Made by a program: the position numbers and the translations under genes. The notes under the pieces were generated by a model. It ran no database searches and had not been told where the DNA came from. It worked only from the letters and a program-made list of their open reading frames with translations. This document shows, piece by piece, positions 20,494-29,776 of a stretch of 64,000 nt of DNA (its first letter is position 1; every line of letters begins with the position of its first letter). The stretch comes from Streptomyces sp. NBC_00691 (lineage in GTDB: Bacteria; Actinomycetota; Actinomycetes; Streptomycetales; Streptomycetaceae): contig NZ_CP109007.1 in NCBI RefSeq assembly GCF_036226665.1, forward strand, positions 4,690,501-4,754,500. Reading direction: 5' to 3'.

Positions 20494-20782
20494 CGGTACG
20501 TGCCTCGCTTTCCACGGGTGTGGGGGACACGTTACGGGGCGCGCTGTCGGGCGTGGATGACATGGATCACACAGAAAGTGCGGCCTCCGTGGGCAACTGT
20601 CCGGCTTGATCCGCTTTACGTCTCCCGGGGGCGTCCGGCCCCGATCCGAGCTGCGAGAACAGGTCTCCCCATCTGTGGTTTCCCGCCATACGATCACGGT
20701 GGTGGCGCGCCGCGTGAAGGTACCGCAGGCGCACACCCCGTATTTCTTCATCCTTCCCTGACCAGGAAAAAGGTCCCGCACT
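20494..20782. promoter_or_regulatory. Divergent region, fumarylacetoacetase and wall protein
   Basis: 289 bp without a gene. It should hold both promoters. I see no strong palindrome; CACAGAAAGTG near 20570 and AT-rich DNA at about 20740-20770 are the only notable bits. Confidence 0.35.
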
Positions 20783-22138
20783 GTGAAGATTCGTCGCATC
20801 CTCGCGACCGCCGTGGCCGCCGCTGTGACCACACCGGTCGTGTTCCTCTCGGCCGCGCCCGCCTTCGCCGACACGAAGCCGACGCCCGCGTCGACGCAGA
20901 AGACCACGCCGGGTGACGAAGACCCCGACTTCGACGAGTACGAGAAGCTCGTCGCCGCCGTCGCGAAGGCGGAGGCGAAGGTCGAGGGCCTGGAGAAGCA
21001 GCGCGAAGCCGTCGAGAAGAAGATCGACGCCGAAGACGTCGGCGAGGCCGTCAAGACCGAGCTGGCCGAGGCGAAGAAGGCCCTTGAGGCCGCCAAGGCC
21101 GCCAAGACCGCGGCCGACGAGACGCTGGCCAAGGCCGAAGAGGCGCTGAAGAAGCTCCTGGAGACCCCGGCCGAGGGCCAGGAGCCGCCCACCGAGCAGC
21201 AGAAGGCGGACGCCGAGAAGGCCGTCGCCGACGCGAAGAAGGCCGTCGAGGCCGCCGAGGCCGCCAAGACCGCCGCGCAGCTCCGGTTCGACGCCGCCGA
21301 CGAGGCCTACGACGACGCCGAGGTGGAGCTCTTCCGTCAGCTCGGCCGCATCGACAAGGAACTGAAGACGGCGAAGGAGGAGCTCGCCGCCGCCGAGAAG
21401 GCCCTGGAGGAGTTCGAGGACGGCGGCTTCGGGGACTGCAAGGAGGACGACGCCGTCAAGGTCGCGCTCTCCGGTCCCAAGACGGTCACCGTCGGCACGA
21501 GCGCCGTCTTCTCCCTGCGCATCACCAACAACGCCGACCGGGTCCTGGACCAGGTCGGCGCCTACGCCGCCGCGGCCGCCCTCCCGGACGGTGAGGCGCC
21601 GATCGACGACGACGGCTTCTTCGAGCGGTACATCGACGTCGAGTGGACCGGCGCCGGCAACCCGCACTGGACGCCGATCAACGAGGAGTTCGACACCATC
21701 GAGGTCGGCACGATCGCCAAGGGCGGCCACGCCGACGTGAAGCTGCGCCTCACGCTCGACGCCAAGACCCCGGTCGGCCCCGGTGTCGCCTTCGCCGTCG
21801 GCGCGTACGAGAACAACGACAAGACCTGCGGCATCGGTGAGGAGTACGCGAGCGCGGACTTCGACATCCTCGCGGCCAAGACCGACAAGCCGAAGCCGGA
21901 GCCCAAGCCGACCCCGTCGGAGACCACCGCGACGCCCACCCCGGCGCCCACCAGCGGTGGCAACGGCAACACCGCCCAGCAGGGCGGTTCCTCGAACACC
22001 CCGGTGAAGGGCAACCTCGCCGCCACCGGCGCGAACGAGAACCTCACCCAGCTCGGCCTCGCGGCCGCCGCGACCGTCGCCCTCGGCGCCGGCGCGCTGG
22101 TGATCGCCCGCCGCCGCAAGGCCGGCGCGAGCGCGTAA
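20783..22138 (+). CDS. Cell-wall-anchored coiled-coil protein with LAXTG sortase signal
   Basis: 451 residues from the GTG at 20783. A signal peptide (MKIRRILATAVAAA...AFA) is followed by an Ala/Lys/Glu-rich coiled coil (about 45-215) built of near-repeats such as EAKKALEAAKAAKTAADE. A beta-type domain (about 220-365) contains the FSLRITNNADRVLDQVGA segment. A Pro/Thr wall-spanning stretch precedes LAATG (412-416), a hydrophobic helix and an RRRK end. LAXTG is the class E sortase signal of Streptomyces, so the protein is probably linked to peptidoglycan. Binding partner unknown. Confidence 0.85.
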   Translation: MKIRRILATAVAAAVTTPVVFLSAAPAFADTKPTPASTQKTTPGDEDPDFDEYEKLVAAVAKAEAKVEGLEKQREAVEKKIDAEDVGEAVKTELAEAKKALEAAKAAKTAADETLAKAEEALKKLLETPAEGQEPPTEQQKADAEKAVADAKKAVEAAEAAKTAAQLRFDAADEAYDDAEVELFRQLGRIDKELKTAKEELAAAEKALEEFEDGGFGDCKEDDAVKVALSGPKTVTVGTSAVFSLRITNNADRVLDQVGAYAAAAALPDGEAPIDDDGFFERYIDVEWTGAGNPHWTPINEEFDTIEVGTIAKGGHADVKLRLTLDAKTPVGPGVAFAVGAYENNDKTCGIGEEYASADFDILAAKTDKPKPEPKPTPSETTATPTPAPTSGGNGNTAQQGGSSNTPVKGNLAATGANENLTQLGLAAAATVALGAGALVIARRRKAGASA

Positions 22139-22149
22139 CCCCCCCGTTC

Positions 22150-22186
22150 CCCCCGTACGGCGTGTGCTCAGCCCGCCGTACGGGGG
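22150..22186. terminator. Bidirectional terminator between convergent genes
   Basis: Perfect 13-bp inverted repeat, CCCCCGTACGGCG at 22150-22162 with its complement at 22174-22186, loop 11 nt. It sits 12 nt after the stop of the wall protein and overlaps the last codons of the convergent hydrolase gene, so it can serve both. Confidence 0.8.
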
Positions 22187-24168
22187 ATCGTCTTCTCCCA
22201 CGTCCGGTGGAAGACGACCTCCCCGCCCTCCTTGCACACCACCTCGTTCGTCGTGAAGAACGCGTCCGCGTCGCAGGTGATCTCCGAGCGGGTGTCGACC
22301 GTGACGTCCCAGGCCAGCTCCGGGCGGTGGAGGCGGATGGTCCACTCCGAGCGCGTACGGGCGGACAGCGGGCCGCTCTCGTCGATCGTGTACGTCTCGA
22401 CCGCGTCCTCCGTGAACTCCAGGCCGTCCGGGTACACGCGCGTGCCGCCGTACTTCGGGTCGACCTCCAGAGTCCATTCGCCCTTCGCCACGTCCCTGAC
22501 CACCACCCGCTCCGGGCGCGGTTCCTCCAGGGTGCGCGGGAAGACCACGCCGAGCGGCTCCGACTGCTCCGGCTCCTCCCAGGTGACGGAGTCCTGCGTG
22601 GGGCGGCGGACCGGAAGGGTCAGCGAGGAGCCCGCCGGGTCGAGGGTGAAACCCGCCGCGTCCGGCTGCGGCCAGATCCACGGCCAGTACGTGGACGAGA
22701 CCGCGAGACGCACCCGGTGGCCCGGAGCGAAGGCGTGGCCGATGCCGTTCAGCTCCAGCACGAAGCTCTCCGTCTCGCCGATCTGCGCCTCCACGGCCCG
22801 GTCACGGCCGTAGCGGGCGGAGAAGTTCAGCACGCCCCGGGTGACCAGGGTGGAGGAGCCGTCGGGGGCGATGTCGCAGAGCCGGGCGACGACCTGTCCG
22901 GTCGGGGCGGCCGTCCGCAGGGCGAGGCTCACCGACGGGCGGCCGAGGATCTCCAGGGGGCCGCCGTCCTCCGGGACGGGGAAGTCGAAGCAGGCCGAGT
23001 GGGCGTCCTCGTCGCGCTGGTCGGGCGGCAGGTCGGCGTCGTTGCCGAAGGGGAAGAAACGGCCCGCGTCGAGCCCGGTCTGCTGCGGCGAGTCGACCAC
23101 GACCGGCACGCCCTGGAAGGCGTACGTCACGGGGGTGACGTGCGGGGAGGGCCAGGCGGGGTCGGTGACCCAGCGCCCGGGCAGCTCGTCGTACACCGTC
23201 GCCGGCAGGTGCGAGTCGCTGATCCAGGAGCGGAGCAGCGGCTCGGCCATCACGTCGTTGTCGGCGTCCTTGAGGTGGTGGTCCCACCAGCGCAGGGTCT
23301 CCTGGAGGAAGCCGATGGCCGGTCCGGGCGGCAGGCCGCGGTCCGGGTACTGGTGCGACCAGGGGCCGATGATGCCGCGCACCCGGTCCTGGGGGAGGTG
23401 CTGGGCGAGCCGCAGGACGGTGTCGCGGTACGGGTCGTGCCAGCCGCCGACGGCGAGGACGGCGGCCCGGATCGCGCCGTAGTCCTCGCAGACGCTGCCG
23501 TGCCGCCAGTACGCGTCGCGGGTCTGATGGGAGAGCCAGGTGTGCAGGAATGGTTCCACGGCCTCCAGGCGCTCGAGCCACATCGCGCGCCACTCCTCGC
23601 CCACGTGCAGCGGGTCGGGCGGGCGGCAGACGAAGGCGAGCATGGTGGCGGCCCAGGCGTGCATGTCGACGGCGAGGACCGAGCCGCCCATGTAGTGGAC
23701 GTCGTTGTCGTAGCGGTCGTCGGTGGAGCAGACCGTCACGATCGCCTTGAGCGGCTCGGGGGCCAGCGCGGCGATCTGGAGGGAGTTGAAGCCACCCCAG
23801 GAGATGCCGAACATGCCGACCTTGCCGGTGCACCACGGCTGCTCGGCGAGCCAGTTCACGACGGCCACGCCGTCGGCGAGCTCGACCGGGTCGTACTCGT
23901 CGCCGGGCAGGCCCTCGCTGTTGCCGTGGCCGCGGACGTCGACCCGTACGGACGCGTAGCCGTGCCCCGCGTACCAGGGGTGGCGCTGCCAGTCCCGGGG
24001 CGCCGTCCAGTCGGTGAGCCGGTACGGCAGGTACTCCAGGAGCGCCGGGACGGGCTCGTCGGTGAGCGGCCGCCACACGCGCGCGTACAGCTGGGTTCCG
24101 TCAGGCAGAGGGATGCGGAGGTCCTCGTGGCGGGTCTCGTACGGGAAGTCGGTACGGATCTTCGTCAT
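22168..24168 (-). CDS. CocE/NonD-type serine hydrolase (X-Pro dipeptidyl-peptidase family)
   Basis: 666 residues. The N-terminal alpha/beta-hydrolase carries the nucleophile elbow GISWGG (Ser123) and, before it, RVDVRGHGNSEG. The C-terminal part is the beta-sandwich domain shared by cocaine esterase and X-Pro dipeptidyl-peptidases (LALRTAAPTGQVVARLCDIAPDGS). No signal peptide is seen, so it is likely cytoplasmic. It begins 31 bp after the POT transporter gene and probably shares its transcript. This suggests peptide uptake followed by hydrolysis, although the substrate (peptide, ester or amide) cannot be decided. Confidence 0.88.
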   Translation of the reverse strand: MTKIRTDFPYETRHEDLRIPLPDGTQLYARVWRPLTDEPVPALLEYLPYRLTDWTAPRDWQRHPWYAGHGYASVRVDVRGHGNSEGLPGDEYDPVELADGVAVVNWLAEQPWCTGKVGMFGISWGGFNSLQIAALAPEPLKAIVTVCSTDDRYDNDVHYMGGSVLAVDMHAWAATMLAFVCRPPDPLHVGEEWRAMWLERLEAVEPFLHTWLSHQTRDAYWRHGSVCEDYGAIRAAVLAVGGWHDPYRDTVLRLAQHLPQDRVRGIIGPWSHQYPDRGLPPGPAIGFLQETLRWWDHHLKDADNDVMAEPLLRSWISDSHLPATVYDELPGRWVTDPAWPSPHVTPVTYAFQGVPVVVDSPQQTGLDAGRFFPFGNDADLPPDQRDEDAHSACFDFPVPEDGGPLEILGRPSVSLALRTAAPTGQVVARLCDIAPDGSSTLVTRGVLNFSARYGRDRAVEAQIGETESFVLELNGIGHAFAPGHRVRLAVSSTYWPWIWPQPDAAGFTLDPAGSSLTLPVRRPTQDSVTWEEPEQSEPLGVVFPRTLEEPRPERVVVRDVAKGEWTLEVDPKYGGTRVYPDGLEFTEDAVETYTIDESGPLSARTRSEWTIRLHRPELAWDVTVDTRSEITCDADAFFTTNEVVCKEGGEVVFHRTWEKTIPRTAG

Positions 24169-24199
24169 CAGGTCACCTCAAGGGACGGGCGGGCGGTCC

Positions 24200-25693
24200 T
24201 CAGTGGACGGGGTGCATGGTGCGGCGCAGCCAGGGCGCCAGGGCGATCACGACGAGGCCGACGGCCACGGCCACGGCGCCGTTCACGCCGAAGTAGACGG
24301 GCTTGGAGACGTCGTCGTAGAGCTTCACGGTCTGCGCCTGGATTCCGTTGGCGAGCGCGAGGGAGAGGAACCAGAGCGACATGGTCTGGCTGGAGAAGGC
24401 CTTCGGTGCGAGCTTGCTGGTGGCGGACATCCCGGAGGTCTCCAGGAGCACGTCACCGAGGCCGAGGAGGAGGTACGAGCCGACGATCCACCAGGCGGCC
24501 ATCTGGTACGTGTCGTCGGCGTGCCCGGAGGTGGGCAGGACCATCAGTAGGAACGACAGGCCGCCGAGGATCACACCGAAGGCGATCTTGTTGGAGGCGT
24601 GCGGCTGCTTGTGCCCCATCCGGGCCCAGACGGCGGCCACGACGGGCGCCAGGGCCACCTCGAAGGCGCCGAGCGCGGAGGCGTACCAGCTCGCCGGGAA
24701 GTCGAAGCCGAGGATGGTCGTACGGGCGTTGGTGGACGCCAGCAGGATCATCGTCGAGTACGCCTGGAAGAGGATGAAGTTGAAGACGACCGAGGCCAGG
24801 AAGAGCACGATGTACGGCCTGAGGCGGCCCCGTTCCTCCGCGGTGACCCGGGGGCTCGTGAACATGACCCAGAAGTAGACGACCGGCGCGATCACCGAGA
24901 TCACGGTCAGCACGTCCACGAAGCGGTCCATGGTCAGCCAGCCCACGAGCGCGAGGACGGTGGCGACGGCGGCCACGACGACCGCGCCGGCGATCATCAG
25001 CCGGACCGCCTTCCGCATGGCCTCGGGGGCCAGCGCGAACTCGGCGGAGTGCTTGCGGCCGGCCAGGTGACGGCGGCCCGCCACGTACTGGATCAGGCCG
25101 AGCGTCATGCCGAGCGCGGCGGCCGAGAAGCCCCAGTGGTAGCCCTTGTGGTCGGCGAGCCAGCCGGTGATCAGCGGGCCGGCGAACGCGCCGATGTTGA
25201 TCGCCATGTAGTAGAGCGCGAAACCGGCGTCCCGGCGGTCGTCGTCCGTCCGGTACAGCTTGCCGACCATGGTCGCCACGTTCGGCTTGAGCAGTCCGGT
25301 ACCCGCGCTGATCAGGCCGAGGCCCACCCAGGTCATGGCGGCCGTCGGCACGGCCATCGCGTAGTGGCCGCAGGCGATCAGGATGCCGCCCCAGAGGACC
25401 GCGCGGTACGAGCCGAGGATGCGGTCCGCGAGCCAGCCGCCGGCCACCGAGACCAGGTAGACGAGCGTGCCGTACGCGGCCGAGACCGAGGCCGCGGTGC
25501 CCGACGCCATGCCGAGGCCGCCGTCGGAGACGGCCGCGGCGAAGTAGAGGACGAGGATCGCCTGCATGCCCAGGAACGAGAACCGTTCCCAGACCTCCAG
25601 GCCCGAAAGGGTCAGCAGGCCCCGGGGGTGCCCGAAGAAGGCGCGGTCGTCCTCGGGGGGCGGCTGCTCGCTGTTCGTATCGGAGTCGATCAT
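24200..25693 (-). CDS. POT family proton-dependent oligopeptide transporter
   Basis: 497 residues with about 12-14 membrane helices. It contains the POT signature GLEVWERFSFLGMQAILVLYF near the N-terminus (the ExxERFxY-like proton motif) and FALYYMAINIGAFAGPLITGWL in helix 5. It imports di- and tripeptides with protons. The start is taken as the ATG at 25691-25693; an in-frame TTG four codons upstream (25705) is better spaced from the AGGAG ribosome site and is a real alternative. The hydrolase gene follows on the same strand. Confidence 0.93.
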   Translation of the reverse strand: MIDSDTNSEQPPPEDDRAFFGHPRGLLTLSGLEVWERFSFLGMQAILVLYFAAAVSDGGLGMASGTAASVSAAYGTLVYLVSVAGGWLADRILGSYRAVLWGGILIACGHYAMAVPTAAMTWVGLGLISAGTGLLKPNVATMVGKLYRTDDDRRDAGFALYYMAINIGAFAGPLITGWLADHKGYHWGFSAAALGMTLGLIQYVAGRRHLAGRKHSAEFALAPEAMRKAVRLMIAGAVVVAAVATVLALVGWLTMDRFVDVLTVISVIAPVVYFWVMFTSPRVTAEERGRLRPYIVLFLASVVFNFILFQAYSTMILLASTNARTTILGFDFPASWYASALGAFEVALAPVVAAVWARMGHKQPHASNKIAFGVILGGLSFLLMVLPTSGHADDTYQMAAWWIVGSYLLLGLGDVLLETSGMSATSKLAPKAFSSQTMSLWFLSLALANGIQAQTVKLYDDVSKPVYFGVNGAVAVAVGLVVIALAPWLRRTMHPVH

Positions 25694-25915
25694 TGTTCGG
25701 GACAAAGGGCATACTCCTGGTCGTATGAGCTGATCCCGAACATACCGGGGGTGACGGGAAGGCGCCCACGGTGATCGAAAGGTGACCGGATACGCTGGCT
25801 TGAGTGAATCGAGCGACACATCGACAATCCATGTGATCGTCAGCGTGATCGCCGGCAATCCGTGTGACCGATTCGTGGGAACGTCAGCAGGCGTCAGCAG
25901 ACAGGAGACCCCCTC

Positions 25916-26926
25916 GTGACCGTCGTCGGGCCGTTCGGTCTTAGCGTGCGGGACCAGGCTCTTGAGGCCGATGTCCAGACCGGTTTGGCGGCAGTGGAGG
26001 CGGGCCTCCTCGACGCCACCAAGAGCGATGTCCCCTTCATCACGGAGGCCGCGCAGCACCTCGTCCTGGCCGGTGGCAAGCGGTTCCGCCCCCTGCTCGT
26101 GATGCTCTCCGCCCAGTTCGGAGACCCCTACGCGCCCGGCGTCGTGCCCTCCGCCGTCGTCGTCGAACTCACCCACCTGGCCACGCTCTACCACGACGAC
26201 GTCATGGACGAGGCCGACGTCCGGCGCGGCGTCGACAGCGCCAACACCCGCTGGGGCAACTCGATCGCCGTCCTCACGGGTGACTTCCTCTTCGCCCGCG
26301 CCTCGCACACGCTCGCGGATCTCGGTCCCGAGGCCGTACGCATCCAGTCCGAGGCGTTCGAACGGCTCGTCACCGGTCAGATCCTGGAGACCGCGGGCCC
26401 GCAGGAGGGCCGCGACCCGGTCGACCACTACCTCGACGTCCTCGGCGGCAAGACCGGCTCCCTCGTCGCCGTCTCCTGCCGCTTCGGTTCGATGATGTCC
26501 GGCGCCGACGAGAGCGTCGTCGACATCCTCACCCAGTACGGCGAACGGCTCGGCGTCGCCTTCCAGCTCGCCGACGACGTCCTCGACATCGCCTCCGACT
26601 CCCACGAGTCCGGCAAGACCCCCGGCACCGACCTCCGCGAGGGCATCCCCACCCTGCCCGTCCTGCACCTGCGGGCCGCGGCCGCCGCGCACGGCCGCCC
26701 CGAGGACCTGGAGCTCGTCGAGCTCGTCGACGGCGACCTCACCGACGACGACCGCCACGCCGAGGTCCTGCGCCGCCTGCGCGCCCACCCGGCCCTGGAG
26801 CAGGCCCGCAAGGACACCGTGCGGTACGCGGAGGAGGCCCGCGCGATGCTCGCGCCGCTGCCCGACGGGTACGCCAAGGCGGCGCTCGCGGAGATGTGCG
26901 ACGCGGTGGTGCACCGGGCGGGCTGA
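25916..26926 (+). CDS. Long-chain trans-polyprenyl diphosphate synthase (probable menaquinone side chain)
   Basis: 336 residues from the GTG at 25916. It condenses isopentenyl diphosphate onto an allylic primer. Visible are GGKRFRP (IPP binding), the first Asp-rich motif DDVMDEADVRRG (about 97-108), KTGSLV, and the second motif FQLADDVLD. Small residues rather than aromatic ones precede the first Asp motif (HLATLYHDD, Tyr at -3), so the exact chain length is unclear. Its closeness to nuo genes and the reliance of Streptomyces on menaquinone suggest a role in menaquinone biosynthesis (inference). Confidence 0.9.
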   Translation: MTVVGPFGLSVRDQALEADVQTGLAAVEAGLLDATKSDVPFITEAAQHLVLAGGKRFRPLLVMLSAQFGDPYAPGVVPSAVVVELTHLATLYHDDVMDEADVRRGVDSANTRWGNSIAVLTGDFLFARASHTLADLGPEAVRIQSEAFERLVTGQILETAGPQEGRDPVDHYLDVLGGKTGSLVAVSCRFGSMMSGADESVVDILTQYGERLGVAFQLADDVLDIASDSHESGKTPGTDLREGIPTLPVLHLRAAAAAHGRPEDLELVELVDGDLTDDDRHAEVLRRLRAHPALEQARKDTVRYAEEARAMLAPLPDGYAKAALAEMCDAVVHRAG

Positions 26927-27112
26927 GGCCCCCGGAGTGATGTGCGGGCGGGGCCGGCGCGGTCCGCCGTACGGCGGCCCGTCTCGGGGTCGGGTCATCC
27001 CGAAGCAGTACGTGAGGTTGATCCCCGGGGCTGACGCTTCCGCCCCTCCCTTTTGGTGAGATGGAGACATCGACCACGAGGGCCCGTGAAGGGCACGGAG
27101 GTAGGGGAGACC

Positions 27113-28339
27113 ATGGCAGAGTCCCGTAAGGCGAGCCGGTACATCGTCCCGGTCGCGGTGGCAGGAGTTGCCGCGGCGACCATCGGCCTTGTCCCGGCGC
27201 TGGCGGCGTCCGGCGACCCCGATCTGCCGGAGATCACCGCCCAGCAGCTCATCGAGAAGATCGCCGCCTCCGACACGCAGACGCTCTCCGGCACGTTCCG
27301 GATCTCCACCGACCTGGGGCTGCCCCTGGAGGGCCTGACGTCCGGCCTCGGCGGCCTCGCCGGGGGCATGGGCGGCGGTGCCGGCGGCGGCGCGTCCGTC
27401 GACCCCTCCGAGCGGCTGACCCAGCTCGTCTCCGGCAGCCACACCCTGCGGGTGTCCGCGGACGGCCCGGAGCGCCAGAAGCTGACGCTGCTCGACGGCT
27501 CCGACGAGTACAGCCTGATCCACAACGGCGACGACGTCTGGGCGTACGACAGCAAGTCCAAGGAGGTCTTCCACGAGAAGGCCCCGGCGGACGCGGACGC
27601 CCCCGGCGCCCACGACGGCCCGAAGGACAAGGAGCTGCCGGGCACGCCCAAGCAGCTCGCGGACGAGGTCCTGAAGGCAGCGGGCGACACCACGTCGATC
27701 ACCGTCGACGGGACGGCGAAGGTGGCCGGCCGGGACGCGTACCAGCTGGTGATCAAGCCGAAGCAGTCCGGTTCGACGGTCCAGTCGATCAAGATCGCGG
27801 TGGACGCGGCGAACGGCACCCCGCTGAAGTTCACCCTCGCCTCGGTCGAGGGCGGCAAGCCCGTCGTCGACGCGGGCTTCACGAAGGTCGACTTCTCGAA
27901 GCCGGCGGCCTCCGACTTCACCTTCAAGGCGCCGGAGGGCGCGAAGGTGACCGAGGGCGGCGCGGAGAAGGCGGCGGGCGAGAAGGGCGATCCGTTCGGC
28001 GGCCAGCTGCCGCCGGGCCTCGAGGACGTGTTCGGCGGCTTCGGCCCCGGCACGGGCCCCGGCACGGGCTCCGACAAGGGCGGCGTGAACGTCATCGGCG
28101 AGGGCTGGACCACGATCGCGAAGATCGACTCCGGGGCGCCGGCGCCCCGGACCGACGAAGCGCCGAAGGAGTTCCAGGGGCTCCTGGACTCCCTCGGCGA
28201 CAAGGTCACCGGAAAGTTCGGCTCGGGCACCGTCTTCAAGACGAAGATCGTGAACGCGCTCCTCACCGACGACGGCAAGGTCTACGTCGGCGCGGTCACG
28301 CAGGACGCGCTGGTGAACGCGGCGAACGCCGGCAAGTAG
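27113..28339 (+). CDS. Secreted LolA/LppX-like protein
   Basis: 408 residues from the ATG at 27113. A signal peptide (about 1-31, ending ALAA) without a lipobox is followed by ITAQQLIEKIAASDTQTLSGTFRI, the start of a LolA/LppX-type half-barrel that in relatives carries lipids or lipoproteins outside the membrane. A Gly-rich loop interrupts the fold near 75-95. The C-terminal half repeats a similar theme (LLDSLGDKVTGKFGSGTVFKTKIVNALLTDDGKVYVGA). It has its own terminator. Family assignment is by general pattern, function unknown. Confidence 0.75.
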   Translation: MAESRKASRYIVPVAVAGVAAATIGLVPALAASGDPDLPEITAQQLIEKIAASDTQTLSGTFRISTDLGLPLEGLTSGLGGLAGGMGGGAGGGASVDPSERLTQLVSGSHTLRVSADGPERQKLTLLDGSDEYSLIHNGDDVWAYDSKSKEVFHEKAPADADAPGAHDGPKDKELPGTPKQLADEVLKAAGDTTSITVDGTAKVAGRDAYQLVIKPKQSGSTVQSIKIAVDAANGTPLKFTLASVEGGKPVVDAGFTKVDFSKPAASDFTFKAPEGAKVTEGGAEKAAGEKGDPFGGQLPPGLEDVFGGFGPGTGPGTGSDKGGVNVIGEGWTTIAKIDSGAPAPRTDEAPKEFQGLLDSLGDKVTGKFGSGTVFKTKIVNALLTDDGKVYVGAVTQDALVNAANAGK

Positions 28340-28363
28340 AGCTTCACGTAAGACAGTTGGGAC

Positions 28364-28403
28364 CCCGGGCGGGTCGGGGGCGATGTTCACCGACCCGCCC
28401 GGG
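28364..28403. terminator. Hairpin terminator between convergent genes
   Basis: Perfect 14-bp stem, CCCGGGCGGGTCGG at 28364-28377 pairing with 28390-28403, 12-nt loop, 24 nt after the LolA-like gene. TTCTT follows on the + strand. The convergent aminopeptidase ends at 28460. Confidence 0.85.
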
Positions 28404-28459
28404 CGTTCTTGTGCGTCCGGCCCGAGGCGCTACGGCCCCGGGGCCGCGGCGCTACGGCC

Positions 28460-29776
28460 TTACGGGAACGTCAGCTTGAAGCCGCTGATGTAGCCGGTGT
28501 CGGCCGAGGCCTTGTCCTGGACGCGGAGCTTCCAGGCACCGTTGGCGACCTCGGAGGAGGCGTTCACGGTGAAGGTCTGGACGATGTTGTCGGCGCTGCC
28601 GCCCGACCGGTTGGACAGGCTGTAGACCGAGCCGTCCGGGGCGACGAGGTCGACGACCAGGTCACCGCGGTAGGTGTGGACGATGTCCACGCCGACGGCG
28701 AGGTTGCTCGGGGCGTTGCCCGTGACACCCGTGACGTTGACCGTCGAGGTCACCGCGGCGCCGTTGTCCGGGACGGACACGTCGGCCGTGTTCTCGAAGA
28801 CCTTGCCGGTGGGCGGCGTGGTCGTGCCGGCGGACAGCGTCCAGATCGCGTGCGCGATCGCGTCGCTGTTGCGGTCGAGAGCGGTGTCGTTGATGTTCGC
28901 CGTCGTGTCGCAGGAAGAGTGGTAGCAGCGGTCGAAGGCCGTGGCCGTACCGCCCCACTTCTGCACCTGCGCACTGGACTTGACCCGGCTCGCGCCCGTG
29001 AACAGGCCCCCGACGGGGACGCCGACGTTCTTGAAGGAGGCGTGGTCGGAGCGGCCGTCGCCCTCCGTCTCGATCTCTGTCGGGACGCCCAGACCGGCGA
29101 AGTAGTTCTTGAACGTCGTCTCGATCGTCGGGTCGTCGTCGTAGACGAAGTAGCCCGGGTTCGGCGAGCCGATCATGTCGAAGTTCAGGTACCCGGAGAG
29201 CTTGGCGCGCTCGGTGGTGGGCAGCTGCGCCACGTAGTACTTCGAGCCGACGAGACCGAGCTCCTCTGCGCCCCACCAGCCGAAACGCAGGTGCTTGGTG
29301 GGCTGGTAGCCGGAGCGGGCGACGGCGAGGGCGGTCTCGAGGACGGCCGCGGAGCCTGAGCCGTTGTCGTTGATGCCGGGACCCGAGGTCACGGAGTCCA
29401 GGTGCGAACCGGCCATCAGGACCTGGTTCGGGTCACCGCCGGGCCAGTCGGCTATCAGGTTGTAGCCGGTGGAACCGCTGGAGGTGAACTGCTGGACGGT
29501 GGTGGTGTATCCGGCCGCGTCCAGCTTGGCCTTCACGAAGTCGATGGACGCCTTGTAGCCGGTACGGCCGTGGGCGCGGTTGCCGCCGTTGGCGGTGGCG
29601 ATCGACTGGAGGTCCGTCAAGTGCTGCTTGACGTTGGCCAGCGGGATGTCGGGGGCGGCGACGGCCGCGGCCGGGTTGGCCGAGGCGGTGGTGCCGGTGA
29701 GCCCGGCGAGGGCGAGCGCCGCGACAGCGGCGACCGCGGTGGCTTTGGTGATACGTCTGGGCACGGAGATGTTCAT
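28460..29776 (-). CDS. Secreted M28 double-zinc aminopeptidase with C-terminal P domain
   Basis: 438 residues, ATG at 29774-29776. It closely resembles the S. griseus aminopeptidase: signal/pro region 1-40, mature start APDIPLANVK, zinc ligands His125, Asp137, Glu172, Asp200 and His286, general base Glu171 and active-site Tyr285, with calcium-binding residues around the mature N-terminus. It removes bulky hydrophobic N-terminal residues outside the cell. Residues about 325-438 are a proprotein-convertase P domain (TYRGDLVVDLVAPDGS; WKLRVQDKASADTGYI), which the short S. griseus mature enzyme lacks. GGTACGTTCCG-type sequence rather than a clear ribosome site lies further upstream. Confidence 0.95.
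   Translation of the reverse strand: MNISVPRRITKATAVAAVAALALAGLTGTTASANPAAAVAAPDIPLANVKQHLTDLQSIATANGGNRAHGRTGYKASIDFVKAKLDAAGYTTTVQQFTSSGSTGYNLIADWPGGDPNQVLMAGSHLDSVTSGPGINDNGSGSAAVLETALAVARSGYQPTKHLRFGWWGAEELGLVGSKYYVAQLPTTERAKLSGYLNFDMIGSPNPGYFVYDDDPTIETTFKNYFAGLGVPTEIETEGDGRSDHASFKNVGVPVGGLFTGASRVKSSAQVQKWGGTATAFDRCYHSSCDTTANINDTALDRNSDAIAHAIWTLSAGTTTPPTGKVFENTADVSVPDNGAAVTSTVNVTGVTGNAPSNLAVGVDIVHTYRGDLVVDLVAPDGSVYSLSNRSGGSADNIVQTFTVNASSEVANGAWKLRVQDKASADTGYISGFKLTFP

Noticed and set aside
24200..28390. A single ~1,400-residue leftward protein covering the transporter and the genes upstream
   Set aside because: Only the part after the ATG at 25693 has transporter sequence. The rest is antisense to the polyprenyl synthase and LolA-like genes.
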